Assembly: GCA_903831455.1 (NCBI GenBank)
Contig: CAIKXV010000246.1
Location: forward strand, 1 to 41,267
DNA: 41,267 nt
DNA from: an uncultured Pseudomonadota bacterium
GTDB taxonomy: Bacteria > Pseudomonadota > Gammaproteobacteria > Burkholderiales > CAIKXV01
Reading direction: 5' to 3'
The translations under genes were made by a program, and so were the position numbers. Numbering within the stretch: the stretch's first letter is position 1; each line of letters starts with the position of its first letter. Below are positions 17,422 through 25,500 of the stretch, in pieces. The notes under the pieces were generated by a model. That model had not been told where the DNA came from and did not search any database. It saw only the letters and a list, made by a program, of their open reading frames with translations.

Positions 17422-17458
17422 GGGCTCGCGTCCGCGAGCCCATGCCCTCGGGCATGGG
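17422..17458. terminator. Two abutting inverted repeats in the convergent gap
   Basis: GGGCTCGCG/CGCGAGCCC (17422-17430 and 17433-17441) is followed by an overlapping repeat CCCATGCCC/GGGCATGGG (17439-17447 and 17450-17458). They share CCC, so the two hairpins compete. They lie between the converging SDR and ModA-like genes and may act as a bidirectional terminator or as an RNA-stabilising structure. Confidence 0.4.
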
Positions 17459-17540
17459 CGGGGCAGGCTCGCCGCGATCGGCCGTGATCCGGCGACATCC
17501 TGAGCGCTGCGCGGGTTGATCGCTCCGCGCGGCCACCCGC

Positions 17541-18233
17541 TCAGCGGGTGCTCGGTTCCAGCCCGCGGCGCCGGTAGACCTCGGCGGCCTCCGGCGACAC
17601 CATCCAGTCGAGCAGGGCCCGGGCGGCGGCATCGTCCGCCGCCTCGCGGAACAGGCCTCCGCTGTTGCCGAACATCCGCTGCCACGGCTCAGGCAGCGTC
17701 CCGGCGAGAACCACTCCGGGCACCGCCATCAGCTCGGACACCTGCTGGATCCCGAGGAAGGCCTCGCCCGCCACCAGTACCTCGCCCACCAGTCCGCCGG
17801 GCCGCGTGCGGATCTTCGCCCGCAGTTCGTCGGCGAGGCCGAGCGTGCGCAACAGCTCCCCGAAGTACATCCCGCTCGCCCCTTCGGTGGTGTGCGCGAT
17901 GGAGGGCACCGCGCGCAGCGCGGCGATGAAGGCCTCGGGCGTCGAGACGTCGGGCGGTGTGCTGCCCGCCCGCACCCCGATGCCGACGCCCGACCGCGCG
18001 ATCGGTCGCACGCTCGAGGGCTCGAGCAGACCCTGGGCGAGCAGTTCGTCGATCGACCCGCTGCCCAGGAGCACCACCTCGGCGCGCTCGCCGGCAGCGA
18101 TGTCGCGCAGGATCGCCTTGGCCGGGTCGTAGCGTGCCCGTACCGCGTGGCCGGTCGCCCGTTCGAAGGCGGCGTAGAGCTCGGTGGCGGCGCCGCAGAG
18201 GCTGTTGGTGGTGAGCGCGCGCAGGGTAGCCAT
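17541..18233 (-). CDS. ModA-like solute-binding-fold protein without signal peptide
   Basis: This 230-residue protein has the type II periplasmic-binding fold of the molybdate-binding (ModA) family. It starts directly with the first strand (LRALTTNSLCGAATELYAAFERATG), then AAGERAEVVLLGSGSIDELLAQG and TEGASGMYFGELL, and ends with LLDWMVSPEAAEVYRRRGLEP, the usual ModA-type C-terminus. No signal peptide or upstream extension is available: GGAGA lies 8 bases before the ATG, and the preceding sequence encodes no hydrophobic stretch. The product is therefore probably cytoplasmic and may sense or bind a small acid rather than serve transport. No modB/modC lies nearby. It follows the IlvD-type dehydratase on the same strand (236-base gap). 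Confidence 0.75.
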   Translation of the reverse strand: MATLRALTTNSLCGAATELYAAFERATGHAVRARYDPAKAILRDIAAGERAEVVLLGSGSIDELLAQGLLEPSSVRPIARSGVGIGVRAGSTPPDVSTPEAFIAALRAVPSIAHTTEGASGMYFGELLRTLGLADELRAKIRTRPGGLVGEVLVAGEAFLGIQQVSELMAVPGVVLAGTLPEPWQRMFGNSGGLFREAADDAAARALLDWMVSPEAAEVYRRRGLEPSTR

Positions 18234-18469
18234 GATCAGTTCTCCGTGTCAGTGGTCATCGGGCGACTCCGCCCGTACGCAAGATAGAGGACCGCGTGCG
18301 TACCGGATCGACGCGGGGTTCGCTCGCCCGGTCGGCACGGCGCCGTCCCGCGCGCCACCTGCCGGGGAGGCGGGCGTACGGCACCGCCTCGCCACGTACC
18401 GGCTGGCGGCTGGAGCCAGGCGGGCGCCACCCGGGCCACGTGCCGTCGGGGACTCGCGCGCCTGCACGC

Positions 18470-20215
18470 TCAGGTCCGCGGGATCCTGCCGCGGACCGGC
18501 GGACGCATGAAGGCGAAGTCGCCCCCGTGCTCGGCCTGCTCGACCTGCTCGACGTAGAGCCGGCGATAACCCCGCTGGTCCTCGGGTCGTGGCGGCGGCG
18601 GCTGCCAGGCGGCGCGACGTGCGGCGAGCTCCTCGTCGCTCACCAGCAGGTCCAGTCGCCGACCCGCCGTGTCGAGGCGGATGCGATCGCCGGTGCGCAC
18701 CAGCGCAAGGGGTCCCCCGATCGCGGACTCCGGGGAGACGTGCAGCACCACGGTGCCGAAGGCGGTGCCGCTCATGCGTGCGTCGGAGATGCGCACCATG
18801 TCGCGCACGCCCTTGAGCGCGAGCTTCTTCGGGATCGGCAGGTAGCCCGACTCGGGCATCCCGGGCACGCCGCGCAGTCCTGCGTTCTGGAGCACCAGGA
18901 TGTCCTCGGCCGCGACATCGAGATCGGGGTCGTCGATACGCTCGGCCAGGTCGGCCAGCGAGGAGAACACCACCGCGCGCCCCTCGTGCTGCAGCAGGGA
19001 CTGCGAGGCTGCGCACTGCTTGACCACGGCCCCGCCCGGCGCGAGATTGCCGCGGAGGATCGCCATCGCGCCTCCGGCATACACCGGATCGCCGAACGGC
19101 CGCACGACCGTCTGGTCCCAGTCGGGGGCGGCTGCGTCCAGGTTCTCGCCCAGCGTGCGGCCGGTGACGGTCAGCGCATCGAGCGCGAGCATCGGCTTCA
19201 ACTGCCGCAGGATGGTGGTCGCCCCGCCGGCGCGGTAGAGGTCCTCCATGTAGCCCTTTCCGGTGGGCTTGAGGTCGACGAGCACCGGCGTGCGTCGACC
19301 CATCTCGTCGAAACGTTCGAGGTCGACCTCGTAGCCCAGGCGGGCCGCGATCGCGGTGAGGTGGATCAGCGCGTTGGTGGACCCGCCGATGGCCAGCAGC
19401 ATGGTCAGCGCGTTCTCAAGCGCCGCCGGCGTCATCACGCGATCCGGGGTCAGCCCCTCGGCCGCCAGCGCGACCGCGCGCGCACCGGTGGCCTCGGCAT
19501 GACGGATGCGGTCGGCCATCACCGCGGGAATCGCCGCGCCGCCGGGCAGCATCATGCCCATCGCCTCCGCGCAGCAGGCCATCGTGCTGGCGGTGCCCAT
19601 CACCATGCAGGTGCCGGCCGTCGGGCACAGCTTCTCCTCGATCTCGCCGATCTCGCGATCGTCGATCTCGCCTCCGCGGTACCGGCCCCAGAAGCGCCGG
19701 CAGTCGGTGCAGGCGCCAAGCCGCTCGCCCTTGTGGTCGCCGGTGATCATCGGTCCGGTCACCGTCAGCACCGCCGGCACGTTCGCGCTGGCCGCGCCCA
19801 TCAGCAGCGCCGGTACCGTCTTGTCGCAGCCGCCGATCAGCACCACCGCATCCATCGGCTGCGCGCGCACCATCTCCTCGGTGTCCATCGCCATCAGGTT
19901 GCGCAGGTACATGCTGGTCGGGTGCGCGAAGGACTCGTGCAGCGACACCACCGGGAACTGCACGGGCAGCCCACCGGCCATCAGCACCCCCCGCTTCACG
20001 CCCTCGATGATGTCGGGCACGTTGCGATGGCAGGCGTTGTAGCCCGAGAAGGTATCGGTGATGCCGATGATCGGACGGTCGAGCGCATCGTCCGAGTAGC
20101 CCATCGCCTTGATGAAGGCCTTGCGCAGGAACAGCGAGAAGCCCGCGTCGCCGTAGGCGGTGAGCCCGCGCTTCATGCCGGTGCCGGGGGGCATCGAATC
20201 CGGTTTGGCTGCCAT
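18470..20215 (-). CDS. IlvD/Edd-family dehydratase, probably a sugar-acid (arabinonate-type) dehydratase
   Basis: This 581-residue iron-sulfur dehydratase has three cluster-type cysteines, Cys62 (YNACHRN), Cys130 (GGCDKT, with Lys132 for the carbamylated Mg2+ ligand) and Cys203 (AGTCMVMGTAST). From memory these sit at a constant offset from the [2Fe-2S] ligands of L-arabinonate dehydratase. The CTDCRRFWGRYRGGEID segment also looks like the pentonate/hexonate branch rather than biosynthetic IlvD. It would convert an aldonic acid into a 2-keto-3-deoxy acid. ATG 20215 is preferred because GGAGA lies 8 bases upstream; longer in-frame starts only add low-complexity residues. It probably shares an operon with the nitroreductase and the ModA-like gene. 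Confidence 0.84.
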   Translation of the reverse strand: MAAKPDSMPPGTGMKRGLTAYGDAGFSLFLRKAFIKAMGYSDDALDRPIIGITDTFSGYNACHRNVPDIIEGVKRGVLMAGGLPVQFPVVSLHESFAHPTSMYLRNLMAMDTEEMVRAQPMDAVVLIGGCDKTVPALLMGAASANVPAVLTVTGPMITGDHKGERLGACTDCRRFWGRYRGGEIDDREIGEIEEKLCPTAGTCMVMGTASTMACCAEAMGMMLPGGAAIPAVMADRIRHAEATGARAVALAAEGLTPDRVMTPAALENALTMLLAIGGSTNALIHLTAIAARLGYEVDLERFDEMGRRTPVLVDLKPTGKGYMEDLYRAGGATTILRQLKPMLALDALTVTGRTLGENLDAAAPDWDQTVVRPFGDPVYAGGAMAILRGNLAPGGAVVKQCAASQSLLQHEGRAVVFSSLADLAERIDDPDLDVAAEDILVLQNAGLRGVPGMPESGYLPIPKKLALKGVRDMVRISDARMSGTAFGTVVLHVSPESAIGGPLALVRTGDRIRLDTAGRRLDLLVSDEELAARRAAWQPPPPRPEDQRGYRRLYVEQVEQAEHGGDFAFMRPPVRGRIPRT

Positions 20216-20321
20216 CGGGACTGTCTCCAGGAGGGTGGCCGCGCATCGGCGCGGGAGGGAAGCGTGCCGCGCGCGCCCGCAGGCGCCGGACGGCGGACGC
20301 CCGGGGGGAGCGTGCGCGCGG

Positions 20322-21179
20322 TCAGTCGAGCCGGAAGCCTCGCGCGCGGACGAAGGCACCGAAGTCCGCCCGATCGGGCACCGAATACTGCCGGGCCTTG
20401 TCCTCGCTCCAGCCGTAGAAGGCCGCGCGCCCCAGCCGCGACTCGGCGCGCTGGCGCACGTAGGGCTGGCGTTCGTCGCGCCAGCGATCGTACGCATCCA
20501 CGGCCTCGCGCAGGCCCTGCTCGCGATGCCGGTCGACGTGGACGGTGGTCGACAGCGGCAGCCGGGGCGTGATGCGGTTGCCGCGTGCGGGCCAGCCCAC
20601 CGCCATCGCAGCCACCGGGAACACGTGAGCGGGCAGTTCGAGGAAGTCGCTGACCTCGGCCGCGCGGTTGCGTACCGTGCTGAGTGGACAGCAGCCCAGC
20701 CCCGCCGCCTCGGCTGCGGCCACGAACGCCTGCATCGCGATCGCCGCGTCCACCGCGGCGTTGAAGAACCAGTCGAGGTGGTCGTTGGCGAATGCGTGCC
20801 CGCGCCACTCGTGCAGCAGTCGCTGGCGCCGCTGGTTGCCGCAGAACACCAGCAGGCCCGGCGCCTGCGCGATCCACGGATCGGGACCGATCAGCGCGGC
20901 GAGCGTGGCGCGGCGCTGCGGCTCGTCGACGATCACGATGTCCCGGCTCTGCATGTCGCTCTTGGTGGGCGCCGACAGCGCGATCGCGCAGAGCGTGCGC
21001 AGCGTCTCGAGCGGCAACGGCCGGTCCGTCCATGCGCGATGCGCGCAGTGGGAGGCCATCGCGAGGTGCGCAGGTACCGCCACCGAGGCATCGAGCCCCG
21101 CGCCGTCCTGGAAACGTGCCGCCAGCAACCCCGCCAGCCCGGTCGCGGCGGATCCGTCCCCGCCGTGCTGATCGCTCAT
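20322..21179 (-). CDS. Nitroreductase-family FMN protein (NfsA/FRP-like)
   Basis: This 285-residue flavoprotein has HRAWTDRPLPLETL (residues 47-60), the N-terminal FMN/phosphate-binding arginine region, then IALSAPTKSDMQSRDIVIVD. The middle AVDAAIAMQAFVAAAEAAGLGCCPLSTVRN is the dimer/FMN segment, and a long C-terminal tail holds YDRWRDERQPYVRQR. The family reduces nitro-aromatics, quinones or flavins with NAD(P)H. The first 40 residues are variable. ATG 21179 has a very strong GGAGGAAGG Shine-Dalgarno. It heads the minus-strand group that continues with the IlvD/Edd dehydratase (106-base gap) and is divergent from the sulfatase gene. The physiological substrate is unknown. Confidence 0.82.
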   Translation of the reverse strand: MSDQHGGDGSAATGLAGLLAARFQDGAGLDASVAVPAHLAMASHCAHRAWTDRPLPLETLRTLCAIALSAPTKSDMQSRDIVIVDEPQRRATLAALIGPDPWIAQAPGLLVFCGNQRRQRLLHEWRGHAFANDHLDWFFNAAVDAAIAMQAFVAAAEAAGLGCCPLSTVRNRAAEVSDFLELPAHVFPVAAMAVGWPARGNRITPRLPLSTTVHVDRHREQGLREAVDAYDRWRDERQPYVRQRAESRLGRAAFYGWSEDKARQYSVPDRADFGAFVRARGFRLD

Positions 21180-21226
21180 GTCCCTTCCTCCATGCCGGGC
21201 CCACGCGACGCCGAGTGCACGGGCCA

Positions 21227-21241
21227 GCGCGCAGTGTACCG
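21227..21241 (-). promoter_or_regulatory. Putative -10 promoter segment before the nitroreductase gene
   Basis: On the minus strand CGGTACACTGCGCGC includes TACACT (21238-21233), about 54 bases before the ATG at 21179. It is identical over 15 bases to the segment before the SDR gene at 16507. No clear -35 is visible. Confidence 0.35.
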
Positions 21242-21284
21242 CCAGCCCGCGCCGGCACGGTCGGCGGGCCGGCCGGGGCGCGCC

Positions 21285-21322
21285 TATACTTCGCTCGAGC
21301 GTTCGCTTCGTGACGCGAACGC
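21285..21322 (+). promoter_or_regulatory. Putative -10 element and dyad operator before the sulfatase gene
   Basis: TATACT (21285-21290) is a good -10 hexamer, though without a visible -35. Right after the expected start lie the 10-bp palindrome CGCTCGAGCG (21292-21301) and an inverted repeat GCGTTCGC-(8)-GCGAACGC (21299-21306 and 21315-21322). The dyad could be a regulator site or a leader hairpin about 110 bases before the GTG start at 21434. Confidence 0.4.
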
Positions 21323-21433
21323 ACCGCGCGTGGTCGGCCCGCAACCGAGGATTGGCGACCCCGCGAACATGCACGGATGCCCGGCCCGGTCGCGCGAACG
21401 GCGCCTGGCGTCGGGCCACGGAGGAGACACGCG

Positions 21434-22918
21434 GTGCCCGCAACCAACCTGATCGTGATCCTGTCGGATGAGCACAACCCGAAGGTCGCCGGCTTTGCCG
21501 GCCATCCCGTCGCACGCACCCCGAACCTCGACCGGCTCGCCGCCCGGGGCACCCGATTCACCTCGGCCTACACCAACTGCCCGATCTGCGTGCCGGCCCG
21601 GGCGAGCCTCGCCACCGGCCGCTACGTGCACCAGCACCGCTGCTGGGACAACGCGATCGCCTACCGGGGCGAGCCGGCCACCTGGGGACACCGGGCGATG
21701 GACGCCGGACACCGGGTGGTGTCGATCGGCAAGCTGCACTACCAGGATTCCGATCCGCGCCGCAACGGCTTCAGCGAGGAAATCCTTCCGATGCACATCG
21801 TCGGCGGGGTCGGCGACCTGCTCGGCCTGATCCGCGACGAGTTGCCCCGCCGGGTGGGCGCGATGCGCCTCGGCCCCGAGGCCGGCCCCGGGGAATCGGA
21901 CTACACCCGCTACGACCGCGACATCGTGCAGGCGACGCTGCGCTGGCTGCGCGAAGAGGCCCCGCGCCACCGCGACCGGCCCTGGATCCTCTACGTCGGC
22001 TTCGTCGCGCCGCACTTTCCGCTCGTCGCACCGCAGGCGTTCTGGGACCTGTACGAGGGCGTCGACCTGCCGTGGCCGAAGTGCTACGCCGCCGACGAAC
22101 GCCCCCGGCATCCGTTCATCGACCGCCAGCGGCGGTCGATGTGCTTCGACGAAGGCTTCACCGATGCGGCCATGGTGCGCCGGGCGCTGCAGGGCTACCT
22201 GGGGCTGACCAGCTTCATGGACGACAACGTCGGGCAGATCCTCGCCGAGGTCGAGGCCCAGGGCCTGTGGGGCGACACCCATGTGCTCTACAGCTCGGAC
22301 CATGGCGACAACCTCGGCGCCCGCGGGCTGTGGGGCAAGTCGACGATGTACGAGGAGTCGGCCGGCATCCCGATGCTGCTCGCCGGGCCCGGCATCCCGG
22401 CCGCGCGCACGGTCGACGTCCCCGTGAGCCTCGTGGACGTGTTTCCGACCGCGATCGACGCACTGGGGCTGCCCGCGCACCCCGCGGATGCCGACCTGCC
22501 CGGGCACTCGCTGCTCGCGCTCGCGCGCGGTGCGCAGCCCGTGCGCACGGTGCTCTCCGAATACCATGCCGCCGCGGCGCAATCGGGCAGCTACATGATC
22601 CGCCACGGCCGCTACAAGTACATCCACTACGCCGCGTTCCGCGACTTCGTGCCGCCGCCGATGCTCTTCGACCTGCAGGCGGACCCCGAGGAGATGCGCG
22701 ATCTGGCCGCCGATCCCGCGCACGCAGCCGTCCTCGCCGAGTGCGAGCGGCGCCTGCGCGCGCTGCTCGACCCGCAGGCGGTCGACGTCGCGGCCCGCGA
22801 TGACCAGCGGACCGTGATCGACGCGCACGGCGGCACCGAGGCCATCCTCGGCCGCGGCACCTTCCGCTACACCCCGCCGCCGGGCGTGGACGCACGCTAT
22901 TACGCGAAGACGCCCTGA
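21434..22918 (+). CDS. Type I sulfatase / phosphonate-monoester-hydrolase family enzyme
   Basis: This 494-residue hydrolase of the alkaline-phosphatase superfamily has metal-binding SDEHN near residues 11-15, TPNLDRLAARGTRF, and the sulfatase signature CVPAR at 52-56, whose cysteine is oxidised to formylglycine. SSDHGDNLGARGLWGKSTMYEES contributes the second metal-site Asp/His and a catalytic Lys. It cleaves sulfate esters or related phosphonate/phosphate esters. No signal peptide is visible, so it is probably cytoplasmic, as in choline-sulfatase-like enzymes. GTG 21434 is chosen because GGAGGAG (21420-21426) lies 7 bases upstream; the ATG at 21377 gives an unlikely basic leader. A Bug receptor gene follows 81 bases later and may supply substrate. 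Substrate is unknown. Confidence 0.84.
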   Translation: MPATNLIVILSDEHNPKVAGFAGHPVARTPNLDRLAARGTRFTSAYTNCPICVPARASLATGRYVHQHRCWDNAIAYRGEPATWGHRAMDAGHRVVSIGKLHYQDSDPRRNGFSEEILPMHIVGGVGDLLGLIRDELPRRVGAMRLGPEAGPGESDYTRYDRDIVQATLRWLREEAPRHRDRPWILYVGFVAPHFPLVAPQAFWDLYEGVDLPWPKCYAADERPRHPFIDRQRRSMCFDEGFTDAAMVRRALQGYLGLTSFMDDNVGQILAEVEAQGLWGDTHVLYSSDHGDNLGARGLWGKSTMYEESAGIPMLLAGPGIPAARTVDVPVSLVDVFPTAIDALGLPAHPADADLPGHSLLALARGAQPVRTVLSEYHAAAAQSGSYMIRHGRYKYIHYAAFRDFVPPPMLFDLQADPEEMRDLAADPAHAAVLAECERRLRALLDPQAVDVAARDDQRTVIDAHGGTEAILGRGTFRYTPPPGVDARYYAKTP

Positions 22919-22999
22919 CCGAGGCAAGCGCGCTCGCCGTTGGCTGGCGGGCGAGGCAATGCCGGCAGCACCCACCCCCGATCGTCGCGGAGGTCCTGC

Positions 23000-23971
23000 A
23001 TGAACGCGCACCGCCCTGTCCTTCACGCCTGCACCTGCGCCCTGCTCTGCGCGCTCGCCTCGTCGGCGGCCGCGCAGGCGTGGCCGACCCGTCCGATCCG
23101 CTTCGTGATCAACTCCGCCCCCGGGGGCGCGCCCGATCTCATCGGCCGCGCCGTCGCGCAGCGGCTGGCCGAGGCGCTCGGCCAGCAGGTACTGGTGGAC
23201 AACCGGGCGGGGGCCAGCGGCGTGATCGCGACCGAACTCGTCGCGCGCGCCAGCCCCGACGGCTACACGGCGCTGCTGGCAGCAACGACCATCTTCGCGA
23301 TGCTGCCCGCGATGAAGTCCGGGCTACCCTACGACGTTGCGCGCGACTTCGCGCCGGTGATGCTGCTAGCCTCGGCCGCGAACGTGGTCGCGATCAACGC
23401 CGCGCTGCCCGTGAAATCGGTGCCGGAGCTGATCGCGCTCGCCCGCGGCCGGCCGCTGCTCTATGCGTCGGCGGGCAACGGCACGCCGGCGCACCTGGCC
23501 GGGGAGATGATCAATCTCGCCGCCGGGCTGAAGATGACCCATGTGCCGTACAAGGGTGCCGGACCGGCGCTCGCCGACGTGGTCGCCGGACAGGTCCACC
23601 TGATCGTCACCTCGCCGATCGCGGCCCTGCCGCACGCCCAGACCGGACGGGTGAGGCTGCTCGCCACCACCGGCCTGTCCCGCGACCCGCTGCTGCCCGA
23701 CCTGCCGCCGGTCGCGGCCACCCTGCCCGGCTACGAGATCACCCAGTGGTGGGGCATGGCGCTGCCCTCGCGCACGCCGCGACCGATCGTGATGAAGCTC
23801 AATGCCGTGCTGGGCGAGGCGCTGCGCCACCCCGAACTGCGGGAGCGCCTGGTCCAGCAGGGCACCGTACCCGGAGGCGGCTCACCCGAGGAGTTCGCCC
23901 GGTTCATCGCGACCGAGCGCGAACGACTGGGCCGGGTGATCCGGCAGGCGGGGATCAGCCTGGCGGACTGA
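23000..23971 (+). CDS. Bug-family (TctC-type) periplasmic solute receptor 2
   Basis: This 323-residue secreted receptor has a short basic start and a signal peptide ending about residue 25 (ASSAAA-QA). Bug motifs follow: WPTRPIRFVINSAPGGAPD with Asp46, VDNRAGASG, SPDGYT, VPYKGAGPALADVVAGQ. GGAGG lies 6 bases before the ATG, which rules against the longer 22940 start. It follows the sulfatase gene by 81 bases, suggesting that it delivers a sulfate ester or the organic part of one. Its last 17 bases overlap the 3' end of the convergent FAD-oxidase gene. No membrane partner is encoded nearby. Confidence 0.87.
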   Translation: MNAHRPVLHACTCALLCALASSAAAQAWPTRPIRFVINSAPGGAPDLIGRAVAQRLAEALGQQVLVDNRAGASGVIATELVARASPDGYTALLAATTIFAMLPAMKSGLPYDVARDFAPVMLLASAANVVAINAALPVKSVPELIALARGRPLLYASAGNGTPAHLAGEMINLAAGLKMTHVPYKGAGPALADVVAGQVHLIVTSPIAALPHAQTGRVRLLATTGLSRDPLLPDLPPVAATLPGYEITQWWGMALPSRTPRPIVMKLNAVLGEALRHPELRERLVQQGTVPGGGSPEEFARFIATERERLGRVIRQAGISLAD

Positions 23972-25391
23972 CCACCTTGCCGGGATTCATGATGCCGGCC
24001 GGATCGAGCGCCGCCTTCAGCCGCTGCATCACGTCGATCTCGACCGCGCCCTTGTAGTGCGGGAGTTCGTGCACCTTGGCCTGGCCGATGCCGTGCTCGG
24101 CGCTGATCGAGCCGTTGCGCGCGTGCACCAGCGCGTACACGACCTCGTTGACATCGGTGGCCGCGATCGCCTGCGGATCGTCGCGGCGCCGCCCGGGCAC
24201 GTAGCAGTTGTAGTGCAGGTTGCCGTCGCCGAGGTGGCCGAAGCACACGACCCGCGTGCCGGGCCAGCGCGCATCCAGCGCGCGCTCGGCCTCGTCGATG
24301 AATCCCGCGAGGTCGCCCGCCGGCAGCGAGATGTCGTGGCGATAGAGCAGGCCCTCGTTCTTGGAGGCGTCGGGAATCGACTCGCGCATCCGCCATAGTG
24401 CCTGGGCCTGCGCCTGGCTGCCGGGGATCGCCACGTCGCTGACCTCGCCCGCCTCGACCGCCTCGGACAGCGCCGCTTCCACCGCCTCGCGCAGCCCGGG
24501 ACCGGACTGGGTGTCGTCGAGCGCGGTGAGCACGTACCAGGGCGAGGCCTCGGTCAGCGGGTCCCGGGTACCGGGGATATGACGCAGCACGAGTTCGAGG
24601 CTGAAGCGCGAGACGAGTTCGAAGGCGCTCACCCGGCTGCCCACCGCCGACCGGAGCCGCGCGAGGAGATCGAGCGCGGCGGCGGGGGAGGGTACGGCCG
24701 CGAACGCGGTCAGCGACTCGCGCGGCTGCGGGAACAGCTTGAGCACCGCCCCGGTGATCACGCCCAGCGTGCCCTCGGCGCCGATGAACAGCTGCTTGAG
24801 GTCGTAGCCGGTGTTGTCCTTGCGCAGCGCCCGCAGGCCGCCCATCACCCGCCCGTCGGGCAGCACGACCTCCAGCCCCAGCACGAGGTCGCGGGTGTTG
24901 CCGTAGCGAAGCACGTTGATGCCGCCGGCATTCGTGGAGAGGTTGCCGCCGATCTGGCAACTGCCCTCGGCGCCCAGCGACAGGGGGAACAGCCGTCCCG
25001 CCTCGGCGGCTCGCTGCTGGATCACCGACAGCACGCATCCGGCCTCGACGGTGACCGTGTCGTTGAGCAGGTCGATGTCGAGCACGCGGTTCATGCGCGA
25101 GAGCGAGAGCACGATCGACCGGCCACCCGGTGCCGGCGTGGCGGCTCCGCACATCCCGGTGTTGCCCCCCTGCGGGACGATCGCAACCCCTGCCCGGGCG
25201 CAGGCCGCGACCACGGCGGACACCTGGTCGGTGCTGGCGGGCCGCACCACGGCGAGCGCGTCGCCCCGGAAGAAACCCCGCCAGTCGACCAGTGCGGGAG
25301 CGACGTCCTCGCTCGCCGTGGCGAGACCTGCCTCGCCCACGATGCCGCGCAGCGCATCGAGGAATCCGCCCACACCGCCATCCGCACCCAT
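23955..25391 (-). CDS. FAD-linked D-2-hydroxyacid dehydrogenase (GlcD/D-lactate dehydrogenase family)
   Basis: This 478-residue flavoprotein has a PCMH-type FAD domain (residues about 45-225) carrying PQGGNTGMCGAATP (73-86) and EGSCQIGGNLSTNAGG, and a C-terminal FAD-oxidase domain with FGHLGDGNLHYN and SAEHGIGQAK, the metal/FAD and substrate-site signatures. It oxidises a D-2-hydroxyacid such as D-lactate, glycolate or D-2-hydroxyglutarate and passes electrons to a quinone or flavoprotein. ATG 25391 is chosen because AGGAGG lies 7 bases upstream; the longer 25478 frame lacks this. It is the last gene of the G3E-amidohydrolase-SDR-Bug run and could oxidise a hydroxyacid released upstream. It overlaps the convergent Bug gene by 17 bases. 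Confidence 0.85.
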   Translation of the reverse strand: MGADGGVGGFLDALRGIVGEAGLATASEDVAPALVDWRGFFRGDALAVVRPASTDQVSAVVAACARAGVAIVPQGGNTGMCGAATPAPGGRSIVLSLSRMNRVLDIDLLNDTVTVEAGCVLSVIQQRAAEAGRLFPLSLGAEGSCQIGGNLSTNAGGINVLRYGNTRDLVLGLEVVLPDGRVMGGLRALRKDNTGYDLKQLFIGAEGTLGVITGAVLKLFPQPRESLTAFAAVPSPAAALDLLARLRSAVGSRVSAFELVSRFSLELVLRHIPGTRDPLTEASPWYVLTALDDTQSGPGLREAVEAALSEAVEAGEVSDVAIPGSQAQAQALWRMRESIPDASKNEGLLYRHDISLPAGDLAGFIDEAERALDARWPGTRVVCFGHLGDGNLHYNCYVPGRRRDDPQAIAATDVNEVVYALVHARNGSISAEHGIGQAKVHELPHYKGAVEIDVMQRLKAALDPAGIMNPGKVVSPPG

Positions 25392-25500
25392 GCTCGCCCT
25401 CCTGGCCAGGTCGGGCAGCGCCGTGCCGCGACCGTCGGACGCAATGATACCGTGCACCGCGACCCGAGCCGGACGCACCGGCGTGGCGTCCGCCCGGGCG

